Both the position numbers and the translations under genes were made by a program. A DNA stretch of 64,000 nt from NCBI RefSeq assembly GCF_009834225.1, contig NZ_CP047176.1, positions 868,001-932,000 of the forward strand, in the 5' to 3' direction. This document shows, piece after piece, positions 16,400-27,513 of the stretch (the stretch's first letter is position 1; each line of letters starts with the position of its first letter). This DNA comes from Rathayibacter sp. VKM Ac-2759 (GTDB taxonomy: Bacteria; Actinomycetota; Actinomycetes; Actinomycetales; Microbacteriaceae). A model generated the notes under the pieces. The model saw only the letters and a program-made list of their open reading frames with translations. It made no database searches and was not told the origin of the DNA.

Positions 16400-18101
16400 G
16401 AGCCCCACGGTCGCCCCCTCCACCCGCTTCGCGGTCGACCTCCTCACCCGCTTCGTCGCGCTCGGAGTCACCGACGTCGTCGTCGCTCCCGGGTCGCGCT
16501 CGCAGGCGCTCGCCCTCGTCGCGGCCGAGCTCGAGACGCGCGGGAGCATCCGCCTGCACGTGCGGGTCGACGAGCGCTCGGCCGGGTTCCTCGCACTCGG
16601 GCTCGCGCTCGAGTCGGGCCGGCCGGCCGTCGTCGTGACCACCTCGGGCACGGCCACGGCCAACCTGCACCCCGCCGTCCTCGAGGCCGATGCCTCGGAC
16701 GTGCCGCTGATCGTGCTGACCGCCGATCGGCCGGACGAGCTGCGCGGCATCCGCTCGAACCAGACCACCGATCAGCGCGAGCTGTTCGGGCGCGCCGTCC
16801 GCCTCTTCGAGGACGTCCCGGCGCCCGACCCCGACTCCCGCCCCGGCACCGCCTCCGCGCTGGCCGAGCGCGCCGTCGCCGCCGCGCTCCGACCCGGCGG
16901 GCCCGTGCACCTCAACCTCGCGTTCCGCGATCCGCTCTCGTCGCGACTCCCCGAGTTCGACGACCCGGAGCGTGGCGCGCTCGAGCCGTCCCCGGCGGAG
17001 CCGGAGTCGGCGACCGTCTGCGCGGGCCCCGACGAGCCGCTGACCGTCGTCATCGCCGGCGACAAGGCCGGGGCCGAGGCCGAGGCGATCGCCCGCGCGG
17101 GCGACTGGCCGCTGCTCGCCGAGGTCTCCTCCGGCGCCCGCTTCGGCCCGCAGCTCGTGGTCGCGTGGCGGCGGCTGCTCGCCGAGCCCGAGTTCGGCGG
17201 GCGGATCCGGCGCGCGATCGTCCTCGGTCATCCCACGCTCTCCCGCGAGGTGCCCGAGCTGCTGCGCCGCGACGACGTCGAGGTGATCGTGGTCGACCAC
17301 GGCCGCCGCGAGTTCTACAACCCCGGCCGTCGCGCCCGCCGCGTCGGCGCCGTCGAGGTGTCCCGGGGCCCCGCATCGCCGCGCCCGGAGCGGGCGGAGC
17401 GCGCCTGGGCCGGGTCGTGGGTGTTCGCGAGCCGCGCCCTGCTCGAGGCGACCGATCCCGATGCGATCGACGAGGTCCCCGACGGCGGGACGATGTCGGT
17501 CGAGGACCGCCGCGGCTACGCCCGCAACGCGCTCGCCGCGGTGCGCGCACCCCTCACCCGAGAGTTCGTCGTCTCGGCGGTCTGGCGGGTCACCTGGCCG
17601 CACGACCGGCTGCTGTTCGGCGCCTCGCGCCTCATCCGCGTGGCCGACGCGACCCTCCCCGGCAAGAAGCTGACGGTGCACGCGAACCGCGGCCTCGCGG
17701 GCATCGACGGCACGGTCTCGACCGCGGTCGGCATCGCGACGGTGTCCCAGGCGACCGAGCGAGGCTCCGGAGGCGTGACCCGCGTGATCCTGGGCGACCT
17801 GACCCTGCTCCACGAGGCGGGCGGCCTGCTGCTCGCGCCCGGCGAGCGGCGCCCCCGCGTGCAGCTCGTCGTCGTGAACGACGGCGGCGGCACCATCTTC
17901 GACGGCCTCGAGGTCGCATCCAGCTCGGCGCCCGACGCCTTCGACCGCGTGCAGTTCACCCCGCAGTCCGTCGATCTCGAGTCGCTCGCGCGCGCCTACG
18001 GCTGGAGCCACCGGCGCGTCGAGACCCGCGGCGAGCTCGAGCAGGCGCTCACGTCTCCGGGAGACGGCCCCGGCATCGTCGAGATCCCGCTGAGCCGCTG
18101 A
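16392..18101 (+). CDS. menD: SEPHCHC synthase MenD
   Basis: Thiamine-diphosphate enzyme that joins isochorismate and 2-oxoglutarate at the committed step of menaquinone synthesis. The N-terminal Pyr domain has VVAPGSRSQALALV and HVRVDERSAGFLALGLA with the ThDP-activating Glu, plus VVVTTSGTATANLHPAVLEA and LTADRPDELRG. The C-terminal PP domain has the metal-binding VILGDLTLLHEAGGL and VVVNDGGGTIF. 569 residues, full length. It overlaps the PLDc_N gene by 8 bases, and is followed by a dispersed-repeat half-unit and the convergent menF. Confidence 0.95.
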   Translation: MPESPTVAPSTRFAVDLLTRFVALGVTDVVVAPGSRSQALALVAAELETRGSIRLHVRVDERSAGFLALGLALESGRPAVVVTTSGTATANLHPAVLEADASDVPLIVLTADRPDELRGIRSNQTTDQRELFGRAVRLFEDVPAPDPDSRPGTASALAERAVAAALRPGGPVHLNLAFRDPLSSRLPEFDDPERGALEPSPAEPESATVCAGPDEPLTVVIAGDKAGAEAEAIARAGDWPLLAEVSSGARFGPQLVVAWRRLLAEPEFGGRIRRAIVLGHPTLSREVPELLRRDDVEVIVVDHGRREFYNPGRRARRVGAVEVSRGPASPRPERAERAWAGSWVFASRALLEATDPDAIDEVPDGGTMSVEDRRGYARNALAAVRAPLTREFVVSAVWRVTWPHDRLLFGASRLIRVADATLPGKKLTVHANRGLAGIDGTVSTAVGIATVSQATERGSGGVTRVILGDLTLLHEAGGLLLAPGERRPRVQLVVVNDGGGTIFDGLEVASSSAPDAFDRVQFTPQSVDLESLARAYGWSHRRVETRGELEQALTSPGDGPGIVEIPLSR

Positions 18102-18121
18102 CGGACCGCCCGAGGGCGACG

Positions 18122-18163
18122 GCGGGTCCCGACACGCCCCTGCGGGGCTGCTCGACCAGCGAG
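18122..18163. repeat. Dispersed palindromic element, half-unit
   Basis: GCGGGTCCCGACACGCCCC followed by TGCGGGGCTGCTCGACCAGC is a diverged copy of the unit seen near 3005 and 58331. An internal GCCCC/GGGGC stem lies between the convergent ends of menD and menF, where it could serve both as terminator. Confidence 0.65.
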
Positions 18164-18170
18164 GTGGCGC

Positions 18171-19433
18171 TCAGGCGCCGGCGGCACCGCCCAGGGCGTC
18201 CAGCACCGGGCGGAACTTCATCCGCGTCTCGGCGAGCTCGGAGGCGGGGTCGCTGTCGGCGACGATGCCCGCTCCCGCCCACGCCGTCACCGCGCCGTCG
18301 CCGGTGATCTCGGCGCTGCGCAGGCCCACGGCCCACTCGCCGTCGCCGTTGCCGTCGATCCAGCCCACCGGACCGGCGTAGCGGCCGCGGTCGAAGGGCT
18401 CCAGCTCCTCGAGCAGCGCGAGCGCCCGGTCGGTGGGGGTGCCCGCGACGGCGGCGGTGGGGTGCAGAGCGTCGACGAGGTCGAGTGCGGTGGAGGAGTC
18501 GTCGAGGGTCCCGCGGACGTCGGTCGCGAGGTGCCAGACGTTGGGCAGCTCCAGCGTGAACGGCTCGTCGCTCACCGTCAGCGAGCGCGTGTGCGGCCGG
18601 AGCTCCCGGAGCAGGCTGGCGATGGCGAAGGCGTGCTCGGAGCGGTCCTTCGCGCTGTCGAGGAGCGCCTGCGCGATGCGCGCGTCCTCCGAGGGGTCCG
18701 CTCCCCGAGCGCTGGTACCCGCGAGCACGCGCGCGGTGATCGCGCCGTGGTCGACGCCGACGAGCGTCTCGGGGCTCGCGCCGACGAAGCCGTCGACCGC
18801 GAAGGTCCAGCAGTCGGCGTAGCGCTCCGCGAAGCCGCCGAGGAGGCGGCGGAGATCGGCGCCTTGGGGGAGCCGGCCCACGAGATCACGGGCGAGGACC
18901 ACCTTCTCGAGCGACCCCGAGCGGATGGTGCTCACGGCCGACGCCACGGCGGCCCGGTAGGCGTCCGGGGTCATGGCACCCGGTTCGAGGCTCGCGCGGT
19001 ACTCCTCGCCGAGCGCAGTCGCGGCGGGCGCCTCCGCGCGGGCGCCGCCTCCGCTCGTCGAGACCGTAGTGACCCAGGAGCGCCCGCCCCGGGTGCCGAC
19101 GATCGTGCGCGGCACGATCAGCACGCTGCGCGCCGACGACCGGCTCGAGAACGCGAAGGCGCCGAAGGCGACGAGTCCGGTGCCGGGCAGCTCGAGCGGG
19201 TCGTCGATCACCGCGGAGGCGGACAGCGCGCGCCACGCGTCGGCCGCGTCGCGCAGGCGGTCGGGCCCCGAGAACTCGAGGCGCAGGGCCTCGCCGACGC
19301 CCGCGAGACCGGCCCCGCCGCGCTGCCAGAGCAGCGGTCGCCGCGGATCGACCCGGGAGACGAGCTCCACCGGGGAGTCCAGGGGCGTCGTGTCCACGTG
19401 GAGAGGAGGAGCCCCGGTGCCGATGAGCATCAC
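18171..19433 (-). CDS. menF: Isochorismate synthase MenF
   Basis: Chorismate-binding enzyme that makes isochorismate for MenD. The C-terminal catalytic core is recognisable from the KVVLARDLVGRLP segment, the ASPETLVGV motif, RVLAGTSARG, DRSEHAFAIASLLREL with the metal-ligand Glu, LHPTAAVAGTP and the final DPASELAETRMKFRPVLDALG. The N-terminal part is the usual variable beta domain. 420 residues. GTG 19433 is chosen because TACCCT lies exactly 6 bases upstream; ATG 19430 is the next codon. It is convergent with menD, and its promoter faces the 15-bp tandem array. Confidence 0.9.
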   Translation of the reverse strand: MMLIGTGAPPLHVDTTPLDSPVELVSRVDPRRPLLWQRGGAGLAGVGEALRLEFSGPDRLRDAADAWRALSASAVIDDPLELPGTGLVAFGAFAFSSRSSARSVLIVPRTIVGTRGGRSWVTTVSTSGGGARAEAPAATALGEEYRASLEPGAMTPDAYRAAVASAVSTIRSGSLEKVVLARDLVGRLPQGADLRRLLGGFAERYADCWTFAVDGFVGASPETLVGVDHGAITARVLAGTSARGADPSEDARIAQALLDSAKDRSEHAFAIASLLRELRPHTRSLTVSDEPFTLELPNVWHLATDVRGTLDDSSTALDLVDALHPTAAVAGTPTDRALALLEELEPFDRGRYAGPVGWIDGNGDGEWAVGLRSAEITGDGAVTAWAGAGIVADSDPASELAETRMKFRPVLDALGGAAGA

Positions 19434-19439
19434 TCCCTC

Positions 19440-19445
19440 AGGGTA
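19440..19445 (-). promoter_or_regulatory. -10 box, leaderless start of menF
   Basis: TACCCT on the minus strand, 6 bases before GTG 19433; the spacing and sequence (TACCCTGAGG) match the ccsB promoter. Confidence 0.55.
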
Positions 19446-19559
19446 CGCCCGCGCCAGAAGTCGAGTCGTCCCACGCCCGGTCGCCTCGCGCTCGGGACGC
19501 CCGGTTAGCCTGATGCGGTCCGGGGCCGTCGGGCTAGGCGGAGCAGGACGGTCCCGGCA

Positions 19560-19634
19560 CCTCCCGCTCCTGTGCCTTCCTCTCCCGTGCCTTCCTCTCC
19601 GGTGCCTCCCGCTCCCGTGCCTCCCTCTCTCTGC
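19560..19634. repeat. Five tandem copies of a 15-bp pyrimidine-rich unit
   Basis: The unit CCTYCCKCTCCCGTG repeats at 19560, 19575, 19590, 19605 and 19620, the last copy degenerate. One strand is almost purely pyrimidine. It lies in the 260-base gap between divergent menF and menG, which otherwise holds only their promoters. Confidence 0.85.
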
Positions 19635-19684
19635 ACAGGCGTGCGACCGGGGCGGATGCACAGCCGCCCCGCCGCCCGCCGCCC

Positions 19685-19690
19685 TAGACT
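19685..19690 (+). promoter_or_regulatory. -10 box upstream of menG
   Basis: TAGACT ends 8 bases before GTG 19699, giving a leader of at most two bases. Confidence 0.45.
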
Positions 19691-19698
19691 CGATGATC

Positions 19699-20415
19699 GT
19701 GACTAAGGCAGACCTCACCAAGCGACCCGACGAGGTCGCAGCCATGTTCGACACGGTGGCGCCCGCTTACGACCTGACGAACACCGTGCTCTCGGTCGGC
19801 AACGACCACCTCTGGCGCATCGCCACCACGCGCGCCGTGAACCCGGCCGCCGGCGAGCGCATCCTCGACGTCGCCGCGGGCACGGGCACGTCGAGCGCCT
19901 CGCTCGCGCGCTCCGGTGCGAGCGTCGTCGCCGCCGACTTCTCGCGCGGGATGATCTCGGTCGGCCGCCGCCGTCACGCCGACGACGAGCGCATCGAGTT
20001 CGTGCACGCCGACGCGATGGACCTGCCGTTCGAGGACGACTCGTTCGACGCCGTCACCATCTCGTTCGGCCTCCGCAACGTCGCCGAGCCCACGACGGCG
20101 ATCGCCGAGTTCTTCCGCGTCGTCAAGCCGGGCGGACGCGTCGTGATCTGCGAGTTCTCGACCCCGCCCGCGAAGCCCCTCGCCGCGGCCTACGACCTCT
20201 ACCTCTCGAAGGTGATGCCGGCCGTCGTGCGGCTCGCCTCCTCCAACGACCCGGCCTACGACTACCTGGGCGAGTCGATCAGGGCCTGGCCCGACCAGAA
20301 GGTCGTCGCCTCCTGGCTCCGCGACGCCGGCTTCGAGCGCGTCGCGTACCGCAACCTCACCGCGGGGATCGTCGCCCTGCACCGCGGCGTCAAGCCGATC
20401 ACCTCCGGCCGATGA
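19699..20415 (+). CDS. menG: Demethylmenaquinone methyltransferase MenG/UbiE
   Basis: SAM-dependent class I methyltransferase performing the last step of menaquinone synthesis. The UbiE signature region (MFDTVAPAYDLTNTVLSVG), SAM motif I (LDVAAGTGTSSASLA), DAMDLPFEDDSFDAVTISFGLRNV and KPGGRVVICEFSTP are all present. 238 residues from GTG 19699; ATG 19693, two codons upstream, is an alternative but would need transcription to start upstream of the expected point. The polyprenyl diphosphate synthase follows in the same direction after 40 bases with its own promoter. Confidence 0.93.
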   Translation: MTKADLTKRPDEVAAMFDTVAPAYDLTNTVLSVGNDHLWRIATTRAVNPAAGERILDVAAGTGTSSASLARSGASVVAADFSRGMISVGRRRHADDERIEFVHADAMDLPFEDDSFDAVTISFGLRNVAEPTTAIAEFFRVVKPGGRVVICEFSTPPAKPLAAAYDLYLSKVMPAVVRLASSNDPAYDYLGESIRAWPDQKVVASWLRDAGFERVAYRNLTAGIVALHRGVKPITSGR

Positions 20416-20443
20416 ACGCCGGGGGCCCCTCGGGGCGAGACGT

Positions 20444-20449
20444 TAGGGT
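20444..20449 (+). promoter_or_regulatory. -10 box, leaderless start of the prenyl synthase gene
   Basis: TAGGGT, exactly 6 bases before GTG 20456. Confidence 0.5.
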
Positions 20450-20455
20450 TTCAGT

Positions 20456-21544
20456 GTGAACGCCAGTGCGCCCGTCGCCCGCCGCAGCCCGTCGCTGACG
20501 GCGCAGCTCGGCCTCTCCGAGCGCATCTTCTCCTCCGCCTCCGACCGCGCGCTCGCTCGCTCGATCGACGACGGGCTGGAGCGGGTCGAGGCCGGGATGG
20601 TCCACCAGCTCTCGTTCGCCGACGCGGTCGCCGACGTCTCGACGCGCTACCTCCTCGAAGCCGGCGGCAAGCGCGTGCGGCCGATGCTGACGCTGCTCAC
20701 CGCGCAGCTGGGCCGGGGCAACACCCCCGAGGTCCTCAGCGCGGCGCAGGCGATCGAGATCACCCACCTCGGCTCCCTCTACCACGACGACGTGATGGAC
20801 GAGGCCGAGAAGCGGCGCGGCGTGCCCTCGGCGCAGACCGTCTGGGGCAACAACGTCGCGATCCTCACGGGCGACCTGCTCTTCGCGCGCGCCAACCAGC
20901 TGATGACCGAGCTGGGGGAGCGGGCGATCCGCCTGCAGACCGACACGTTCGAGCGCCTCGTCCTCGGGCAGCTGCACGAGACCGTCGGCCCGAGCGCCGA
21001 CGAGGATCCGGTCGAGCACTACCTCGGCGTGCTCGCCGACAAGACCGGCTCGCTGATCGCGGCCGCCGCCCGGACCGGCGTCGTCTTCTCGGAGGCGCCC
21101 GCGCCGTTCGAGGAGGCCGTCCGCGTCTTCGGCGAGAAGATCGGCGTCGCCTTCCAGATCGTCGACGACGTCATCGACCTCTCGCCGCAGCCGGAGGAGA
21201 CCGGCAAGAACCCGGGCACCGACATCCGCGCCGGAGTGTCGACGCTGCCGATCCTGCGACTGCGCGAGCGCGCGTCCTCCGATCGGGCCGCCGCCGCCCT
21301 GCTCGCGCGGATCGAGAGCTACGTGAGCCGCACGCACGACGCGATCGCGCACACCGACGAGCAGAGCGCGGACATCACCGACGCCATCGCCCAGCTCCGC
21401 GATCACGACGTGACCGCCCAGACGCTCGCCGAGGCCCACCGCTGGGCCGACGAGGCCGTCGCCGCACTCGCTCCGCTGCCCGACGGCTCGGTCCGCAAGG
21501 CGCTCACGCGCTTCGCCGACACGGTCGTCGACCGCAACGGCTGA
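20456..21544 (+). CDS. Long-chain polyprenyl diphosphate synthase
   Basis: Trans-isoprenyl diphosphate synthase, 362 residues, that should make the C40-C50 side chain for MenA. The first Asp-rich motif is DDVMD (111-115) and the second DDVID (237-241), with GGKRVRP (70-76) binding isopentenyl diphosphate. Small residues (Gly106, Ser107) lie 4-5 positions before the first motif, which in this family allows long products. Position directly after menG supports a menaquinone-tail role, of the heptaprenyl to decaprenyl synthase type; chain length cannot be read exactly. Confidence 0.92.
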   Translation: MNASAPVARRSPSLTAQLGLSERIFSSASDRALARSIDDGLERVEAGMVHQLSFADAVADVSTRYLLEAGGKRVRPMLTLLTAQLGRGNTPEVLSAAQAIEITHLGSLYHDDVMDEAEKRRGVPSAQTVWGNNVAILTGDLLFARANQLMTELGERAIRLQTDTFERLVLGQLHETVGPSADEDPVEHYLGVLADKTGSLIAAAARTGVVFSEAPAPFEEAVRVFGEKIGVAFQIVDDVIDLSPQPEETGKNPGTDIRAGVSTLPILRLRERASSDRAAAALLARIESYVSRTHDAIAHTDEQSADITDAIAQLRDHDVTAQTLAEAHRWADEAVAALAPLPDGSVRKALTRFADTVVDRNG

Positions 21545-21623
21545 CCCCGATCGTCGCGGCGCGCTCCAGCGCCGCAGTAATGAGACCGGAGGCGCCCGCG
21601 AGCGCCCCGGCAGGAGGAACGCA

Positions 21624-22991
21624 ATGACCAAGCTCAGGCTGGCCATCGTCGGCGCGGGTCCCGCGGGCATCTACGCCGCCGACCTCATGATCAAGGCCGA
21701 GAAGAAGTTCGACGTCTCGATCGACCTGTTCGAGCAGCTCCCGGCGCCGTACGGGCTCGTGCGCTACGGAGTCGCCCCCGACCACCCGCGGATCAAGGGC
21801 ATCATCACGGCCCTCCGCGAAGTGCTCGACCGCGGCGACATCCGGATCTTCGGCAACGTGCACTTCGGCACCGACATCACGCTCGAGGACCTCAAGCGGC
21901 ACTACAACGCCGTGATCTTCTCGACCGGGGCGATCCGCGACGCGCCTCTCGAGATCCCGGGCGTCGAGCTCGAGGGCTCGTACGGCGCCGCCGACTTCGT
22001 CAGCTGGTTCGACGGCCACCCCGACGTGCCGCGCACCTGGCCGCTGGAGGCCGCCTCCGTCGCCGTGATCGGCAACGGGAACGTCGCGCTCGACGTGTCG
22101 CGGATGCTCGCGAAGCACGCCGACGACCTCCTGCCCACCGAGGTGCCGCCGAACGTGTACGAGGGCCTCAAGGTCTCGCCCGTCACCGATGTGCACGTCT
22201 TCGGACGCCGCGGACCCGCGCAGGTGAAGTTCACGCCGCTCGAGCTGCGCGAGCTCGGCGAGCTGCGCGACGTCGACATGATCGTCGCGGACGAGGACTT
22301 CGTGATGGACCCCGCCTCGCAGGCGGCCATCGAGACCAACAAGCAGGTCATGGTCATCAACCGGGTGCTCAACCAGTGGCGCACCCGCGAGGTCGGCGCC
22401 GCGTCGCGCCGCCTGCACCTGCACTTCTGGGCCAAGCCGCTCGAGTTCGTCGACGACGGCGAGGGGCGCGTGGCGGCGATCCGCTACGAGCGCACCGAGC
22501 CCGACGGCGAGGGCGGCGTGCGCGGCACGGGCGAGATCCGCGAGGTGCCGGTGCAGGCGGTCTACCGCGCCGTCGGCTACTTCGGCTCGCCGCTGGACGG
22601 CCTGCCGTTCGACGAGCGCCGCGGGGTGATCCCGAACCGCGAGGGCCAGGTCCTGGACGACGAGGACCAGCAGGTCCACGGCGTCTACGCGACGGGCTGG
22701 ATCAAGCGCGGACCGGTCGGCCTGATCGGCCACACGAAGTCCGACGCGATGGAGACCGTGGCGCACGTGCTCAACGACCAGGCCTCCTGGTGGACGCCGG
22801 CGCACCCCGAGGAGTCGGCGATCGTCGCCCTCCTCGAGGAGCGCGAGATCGCCTACACCGACCTCGACGGCTGGCACCGCCTCGACGAGCACGAGATGGC
22901 GCTCGGTGCTCCCGAAGGCCGCGTGCGCGTCAAGGTCGTACCCCGCGAGGACATGATCGCGATCTCGCGGTCCGAGACCGTCCCGAGCTGA
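21624..22991 (+). CDS. Ferredoxin-NADP+ reductase, FprA/adrenodoxin reductase type
   Basis: FAD- and NADPH-binding flavoprotein, 455 residues, transferring electrons between NADPH and ferredoxin. The FAD motif VGAGPAGIYAAD is at residues 9-20, followed by LFEQLPAPYGLVRYGVAPDHP, diagnostic for the FprA group. The NADP motif VIGNGNVALDVSRML is near 150, and VFGRRGPAQVKFT with its NADPH-selective Arg pair follows. The C-terminal FAD contact (VYATGWIKRGPVGLIGHTKSDA) is complete. ATG 21624 has AGGAGGAA upstream. A hairpin terminator follows. Confidence 0.92.
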   Translation: MTKLRLAIVGAGPAGIYAADLMIKAEKKFDVSIDLFEQLPAPYGLVRYGVAPDHPRIKGIITALREVLDRGDIRIFGNVHFGTDITLEDLKRHYNAVIFSTGAIRDAPLEIPGVELEGSYGAADFVSWFDGHPDVPRTWPLEAASVAVIGNGNVALDVSRMLAKHADDLLPTEVPPNVYEGLKVSPVTDVHVFGRRGPAQVKFTPLELRELGELRDVDMIVADEDFVMDPASQAAIETNKQVMVINRVLNQWRTREVGAASRRLHLHFWAKPLEFVDDGEGRVAAIRYERTEPDGEGGVRGTGEIREVPVQAVYRAVGYFGSPLDGLPFDERRGVIPNREGQVLDDEDQQVHGVYATGWIKRGPVGLIGHTKSDAMETVAHVLNDQASWWTPAHPEESAIVALLEEREIAYTDLDGWHRLDEHEMALGAPEGRVRVKVVPREDMIAISRSETVPS

Positions 22992-23003
22992 CGCTGCCCG
23001 ACC

Positions 23004-23032
23004 AGGGCCCTCCGGAGAGATCCGGGGGCCCT
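23004..23032 (+). terminator. Terminator hairpin after the FprA-type gene
   Basis: AGGGCCCTCCGG (23004-23015) pairs with CCGGGGGCCCT (23022-23032) with one bulge and a 6-base loop. Confidence 0.65.
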
Positions 23033-23063
23033 CCGTCGTTGCGCCGATGTCGGAGGGCTCCCG

Positions 23064-23069
23064 TACCAT
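23064..23069 (+). promoter_or_regulatory. -10 box for the UvrA-like gene
   Basis: TACCAT lies 27 bases before ATG 23097, so this message has a short leader carrying CGAGGACGGGG as its ribosome binding site. Confidence 0.4.
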
Positions 23070-23096
23070 TCGGGCAACCACGAGGACGGGGACGAC

Positions 23097-25349
<2,253 letters not shown>

Positions 25350-25373
25350 GCCGGCGCCGAGGGAACCCGGCCG

Positions 25374-26048
25374 TCAGCGGGCGAACGGGCCCTTCAGGGC
25401 CGCCCACTGCAGCAGCATGATCGTCTTCGCGTCGACGATCTGCACGCCGATCTGGGCGAGCGCCTCGTCGAACGACAGCTCGACCAGCTCGGTGTCCTCG
25501 CCCTCGTGCTCGAGGCCCGCCCACGCGCCCTCGCCCGACCCCGCGCGGTAGCGGCCGGCGAAGAAGTGCAGCTTCTCGGTGATCGAGCCCGGGCTCATGT
25601 ACGAGTCGAAGACGTGCTCGAGGCGGCCGACCTCGAGACCGGTCTCCTCCTCCGCCTCGCGGCGGGCGCCCTCCTCCGGGCCGTCCTCGTCGAGGAGCCC
25701 GGCCGGCACCTCGAGGAGCATGCCGTCGAGGTTGCCGTTGACGTAGGTCGGGTAGCGGAACTGGCGCACCAGGACGACGGTGCGCGCGTCGGGGTCGTAG
25801 AGCAGCACGGCAGCGCCGTTGCCGCGGTCGTAGGTCTCGCGGTGCTCGGTGGTCCAGCGGCCGTCGCGGTGCCGGTACTCGAACTCGGTGGTGCGGAGGA
25901 TGTACCAGTGGCTCGAGAGCAGGGTCACCCGCTTCACCACCACGTCCGGGTTGCCGGTGAGGTCATACCCCTCGCGGTCGAGGCCGGTGCGGCCGCGGCG
26001 GTCAGGGGTGTCGAGTCCGGGGGCCGAGGTCGGCGCTGCGTGCGACAT
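25374..26048 (-). CDS. Nudix hydrolase, NudK-like
   Basis: Pyrophosphohydrolase of 224 residues. The Nudix box GLLDEDGPEEGARREAEEET (about 117-136, then GLEV) is complete with its REAEEE metal-binding core. The preceding ETYDRGNGAAVLLYDPDARTVVLVRQFRYPTY pattern is typical of NudK/ADP-ribose pyrophosphatases, which cleave GDP-mannose or ADP-ribose. An N-terminal extension of about 35 residues is polar. It lies 3 bases downstream of yajQ, so both form one transcript. Substrate is inferred only to class level. Confidence 0.88.
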   Translation of the reverse strand: MSHAAPTSAPGLDTPDRRGRTGLDREGYDLTGNPDVVVKRVTLLSSHWYILRTTEFEYRHRDGRWTTEHRETYDRGNGAAVLLYDPDARTVVLVRQFRYPTYVNGNLDGMLLEVPAGLLDEDGPEEGARREAEEETGLEVGRLEHVFDSYMSPGSITEKLHFFAGRYRAGSGEGAWAGLEHEGEDTELVELSFDEALAQIGVQIVDAKTIMLLQWAALKGPFAR

Positions 26049-26051
26049 GCC

Positions 26052-26540
26052 TCAGCGGAAGTTGACGAACTGGAGGTCGAGGTCGAGATCGGCCCCGCGC
26101 AGCAGCGCCATCGTCGCCTGGAGGTCGTCGCGGCTCTTCGAGGAGACGCGGAGCTCGTCGCCCTGGATCTGCGACTTGACCGACTTGGGCGCCTCGTCGC
26201 GGATCAGCTTGTTGATCTTCTTGGCGTGCTCCTGATCGATGCCGTCCTTCAGGGTCGACTCGATCCGGTACTCCTTGCCCGAGGCGAAGGGCTCGCCCGA
26301 GTCGAGGCTCTTGAGGCTGATGCCGCGCTTGATGAGCTTGGTCTGGAACACGTCGAGGATGGCGTTCGCGCGCTCCTCGGTGTTCGCCTTGATCAGGATC
26401 TTCTCGCCGCTCCAGGCGATCGAGGCGCCGACGTTCTTGAAGTCGTAGCGCTGCTCGACCTCCTTGTGGGCCTGGTTGAGGGCGTTGTCCGCCTCCATCT
26501 TGTCGACCTTGCTGACGACGTCGAACGTTGAATCTGCCAT
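26052..26540 (-). CDS. yajQ: YajQ family cyclic-di-GMP-binding protein
   Basis: A 162-residue DUF520 protein made of two RRM-like folds. The N-terminal [20 protein letters not shown], the YDFKN motif, [20 protein letters not shown], and C-terminal [20 protein letters not shown] are all family hallmarks. Homologues bind cyclic di-GMP and in some bacteria act as transcriptional co-regulators. ATG 26540 has CGGAGG directly before it and a TAAGCT box 7 bases upstream. Confidence 0.93.
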   Translation of the reverse strand: MADSTFDVVSKVDKMEADNALNQAHKEVEQRYDFKNVGASIAWSGEKILIKANTEERANAILDVFQTKLIKRGISLKSLDSGEPFASGKEYRIESTLKDGIDQEHAKKINKLIRDEAPKSVKSQIQGDELRVSSKSRDDLQATMALLRGADLDLDLQFVNFR

Positions 26541-26547
26541 GCCTCCG

Positions 26548-26553
26548 AGCTTA
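26548..26553 (-). promoter_or_regulatory. -10 box of the yajQ-nudix transcript
   Basis: TAAGCT on the minus strand, 7 bases before ATG 26540. Confidence 0.5.
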
Positions 26554-26605
26554 GCTTTCGGGCGCTGCGGGGCTGCTGCGCAGGCGCCCCTGCTACCACT
26601 GGAGG

Positions 26606-27340
26606 GTGCGCCGCCTCCCGCTCCTCGTCCTCGTGCCGCTCGTCGGCGCGCTGCTCGCGGGCTGCTCCCCGTCCTCCTCCACTGTCGAGTACGAGGACGG
26701 AGTGGCCACGGTGCCGCCGACGGTCAGCGCTCCCGAGGCCGCGGACCCGGCGCTGCTCGAGGACGCCGACGAGACGGCGGCGACGCCGGTGCGCCTCCTG
26801 ACCAGCACCGGCTGGCTGTCGAGCACCGCGGAGGGCAGCGGCATCCCCGAGCGGGCGCTCACCGCCTACGCGGGCGCCGCGCTCCTCACCTCCTCCGTCG
26901 ACCCCGGCTGCCGGCTCGACTGGGCGACGCTCGCGGGCATCGGCTACGTCGAGAGCCGCCACGGGACGATCTTCGGCGGCGTCCTGGGCGAGGACGGCCG
27001 GCCCTCCGAGCCGATCTACGGCCCGCGCCTGGACGGCACGCAGTTCGACCTGGTCGAGGACAACGACGGCGGCGCGCTCGACGGCGATCCGGAGGTCGAC
27101 CGCGCGATGGGACCGCTGCAGATCATCCCGGCGACCTGGATGGCCTGGGCGTCGACGGGCTGGGACCCGCAGAACGTCGACCAGCAGGCCGTCACCGCGG
27201 CCCGCTACCTGTGCGAGGCGGGCGGCGACCTCTCGACCGCATCGGGCTGGCGTGCAGCGATCGCCGCCTACAACCCGGCGACCAGCTACGCGGGGAAGGT
27301 CGCCGAGGCGGCCTCGCGCTACGCGGCCGCCGTGGAGTGA
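26606..27340 (+). CDS. Lytic transglycosylase lipoprotein
   Basis: Secreted lipid-anchored peptidoglycan-cleaving enzyme, 244 residues. A lipoprotein signal ends in the lipobox LLAGC with Cys20. A Ser/Glu-rich linker (21-75) precedes an SLT/MltB-like fold with the catalytic Glu in [10 protein letters not shown] (E116), and the supporting motifs [15 protein letters not shown] and YLCEAGGDL...AIAAYNP. GTG 26606 is the only sensible start for the signal peptide; GGAGG abuts it closely. It is divergent from yajQ. Confidence 0.9.
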   Translation: MRRLPLLVLVPLVGALLAGCSPSSSTVEYEDGVATVPPTVSAPEAADPALLEDADETAATPVRLLTSTGWLSSTAEGSGIPERALTAYAGAALLTSSVDPGCRLDWATLAGIGYVESRHGTIFGGVLGEDGRPSEPIYGPRLDGTQFDLVEDNDGGALDGDPEVDRAMGPLQIIPATWMAWASTGWDPQNVDQQAVTAARYLCEAGGDLSTASGWRAAIAAYNPATSYAGKVAEAASRYAAAVE

Positions 27341-27378
27341 CCGGCCGCGCCCGATTTCCGATCCACCGGCCGCACGGG

Positions 27379-27384
27379 TATCCT
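27379..27384 (+). promoter_or_regulatory. Probable -10 box of tRNA-Tyr
   Basis: TATCCT lies 48 bases before the tRNA 5' end; no good -35 box is seen. Confidence 0.4.
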
Positions 27385-27431
27385 TGTCCAGCGCCGACGG
27401 TCGAGAGCTTGCTCACGGCCGCGTGCGACGC

Positions 27432-27513
27432 GGCGAGTTACCCTAGCGGCCAAAGGGATCTGACTGTAAATCAGACGGCGTAGCCTTCGGGGGTTCGAAT
27501 CCCTCACTCGCCA
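27432..27513 (+). tRNA. tRNA-Tyr (GTA)
   Basis: Acceptor stem GGCGAGT/ACTCGCC closes perfectly. The anticodon arm TCTGA-CTGTAAA-TCAGA presents GTA, and the T arm GGGGGTTCGAATCCCTC is standard. 82 bases with the long variable arm expected of bacterial tRNA-Tyr. CCA is not encoded. Confidence 0.97.
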
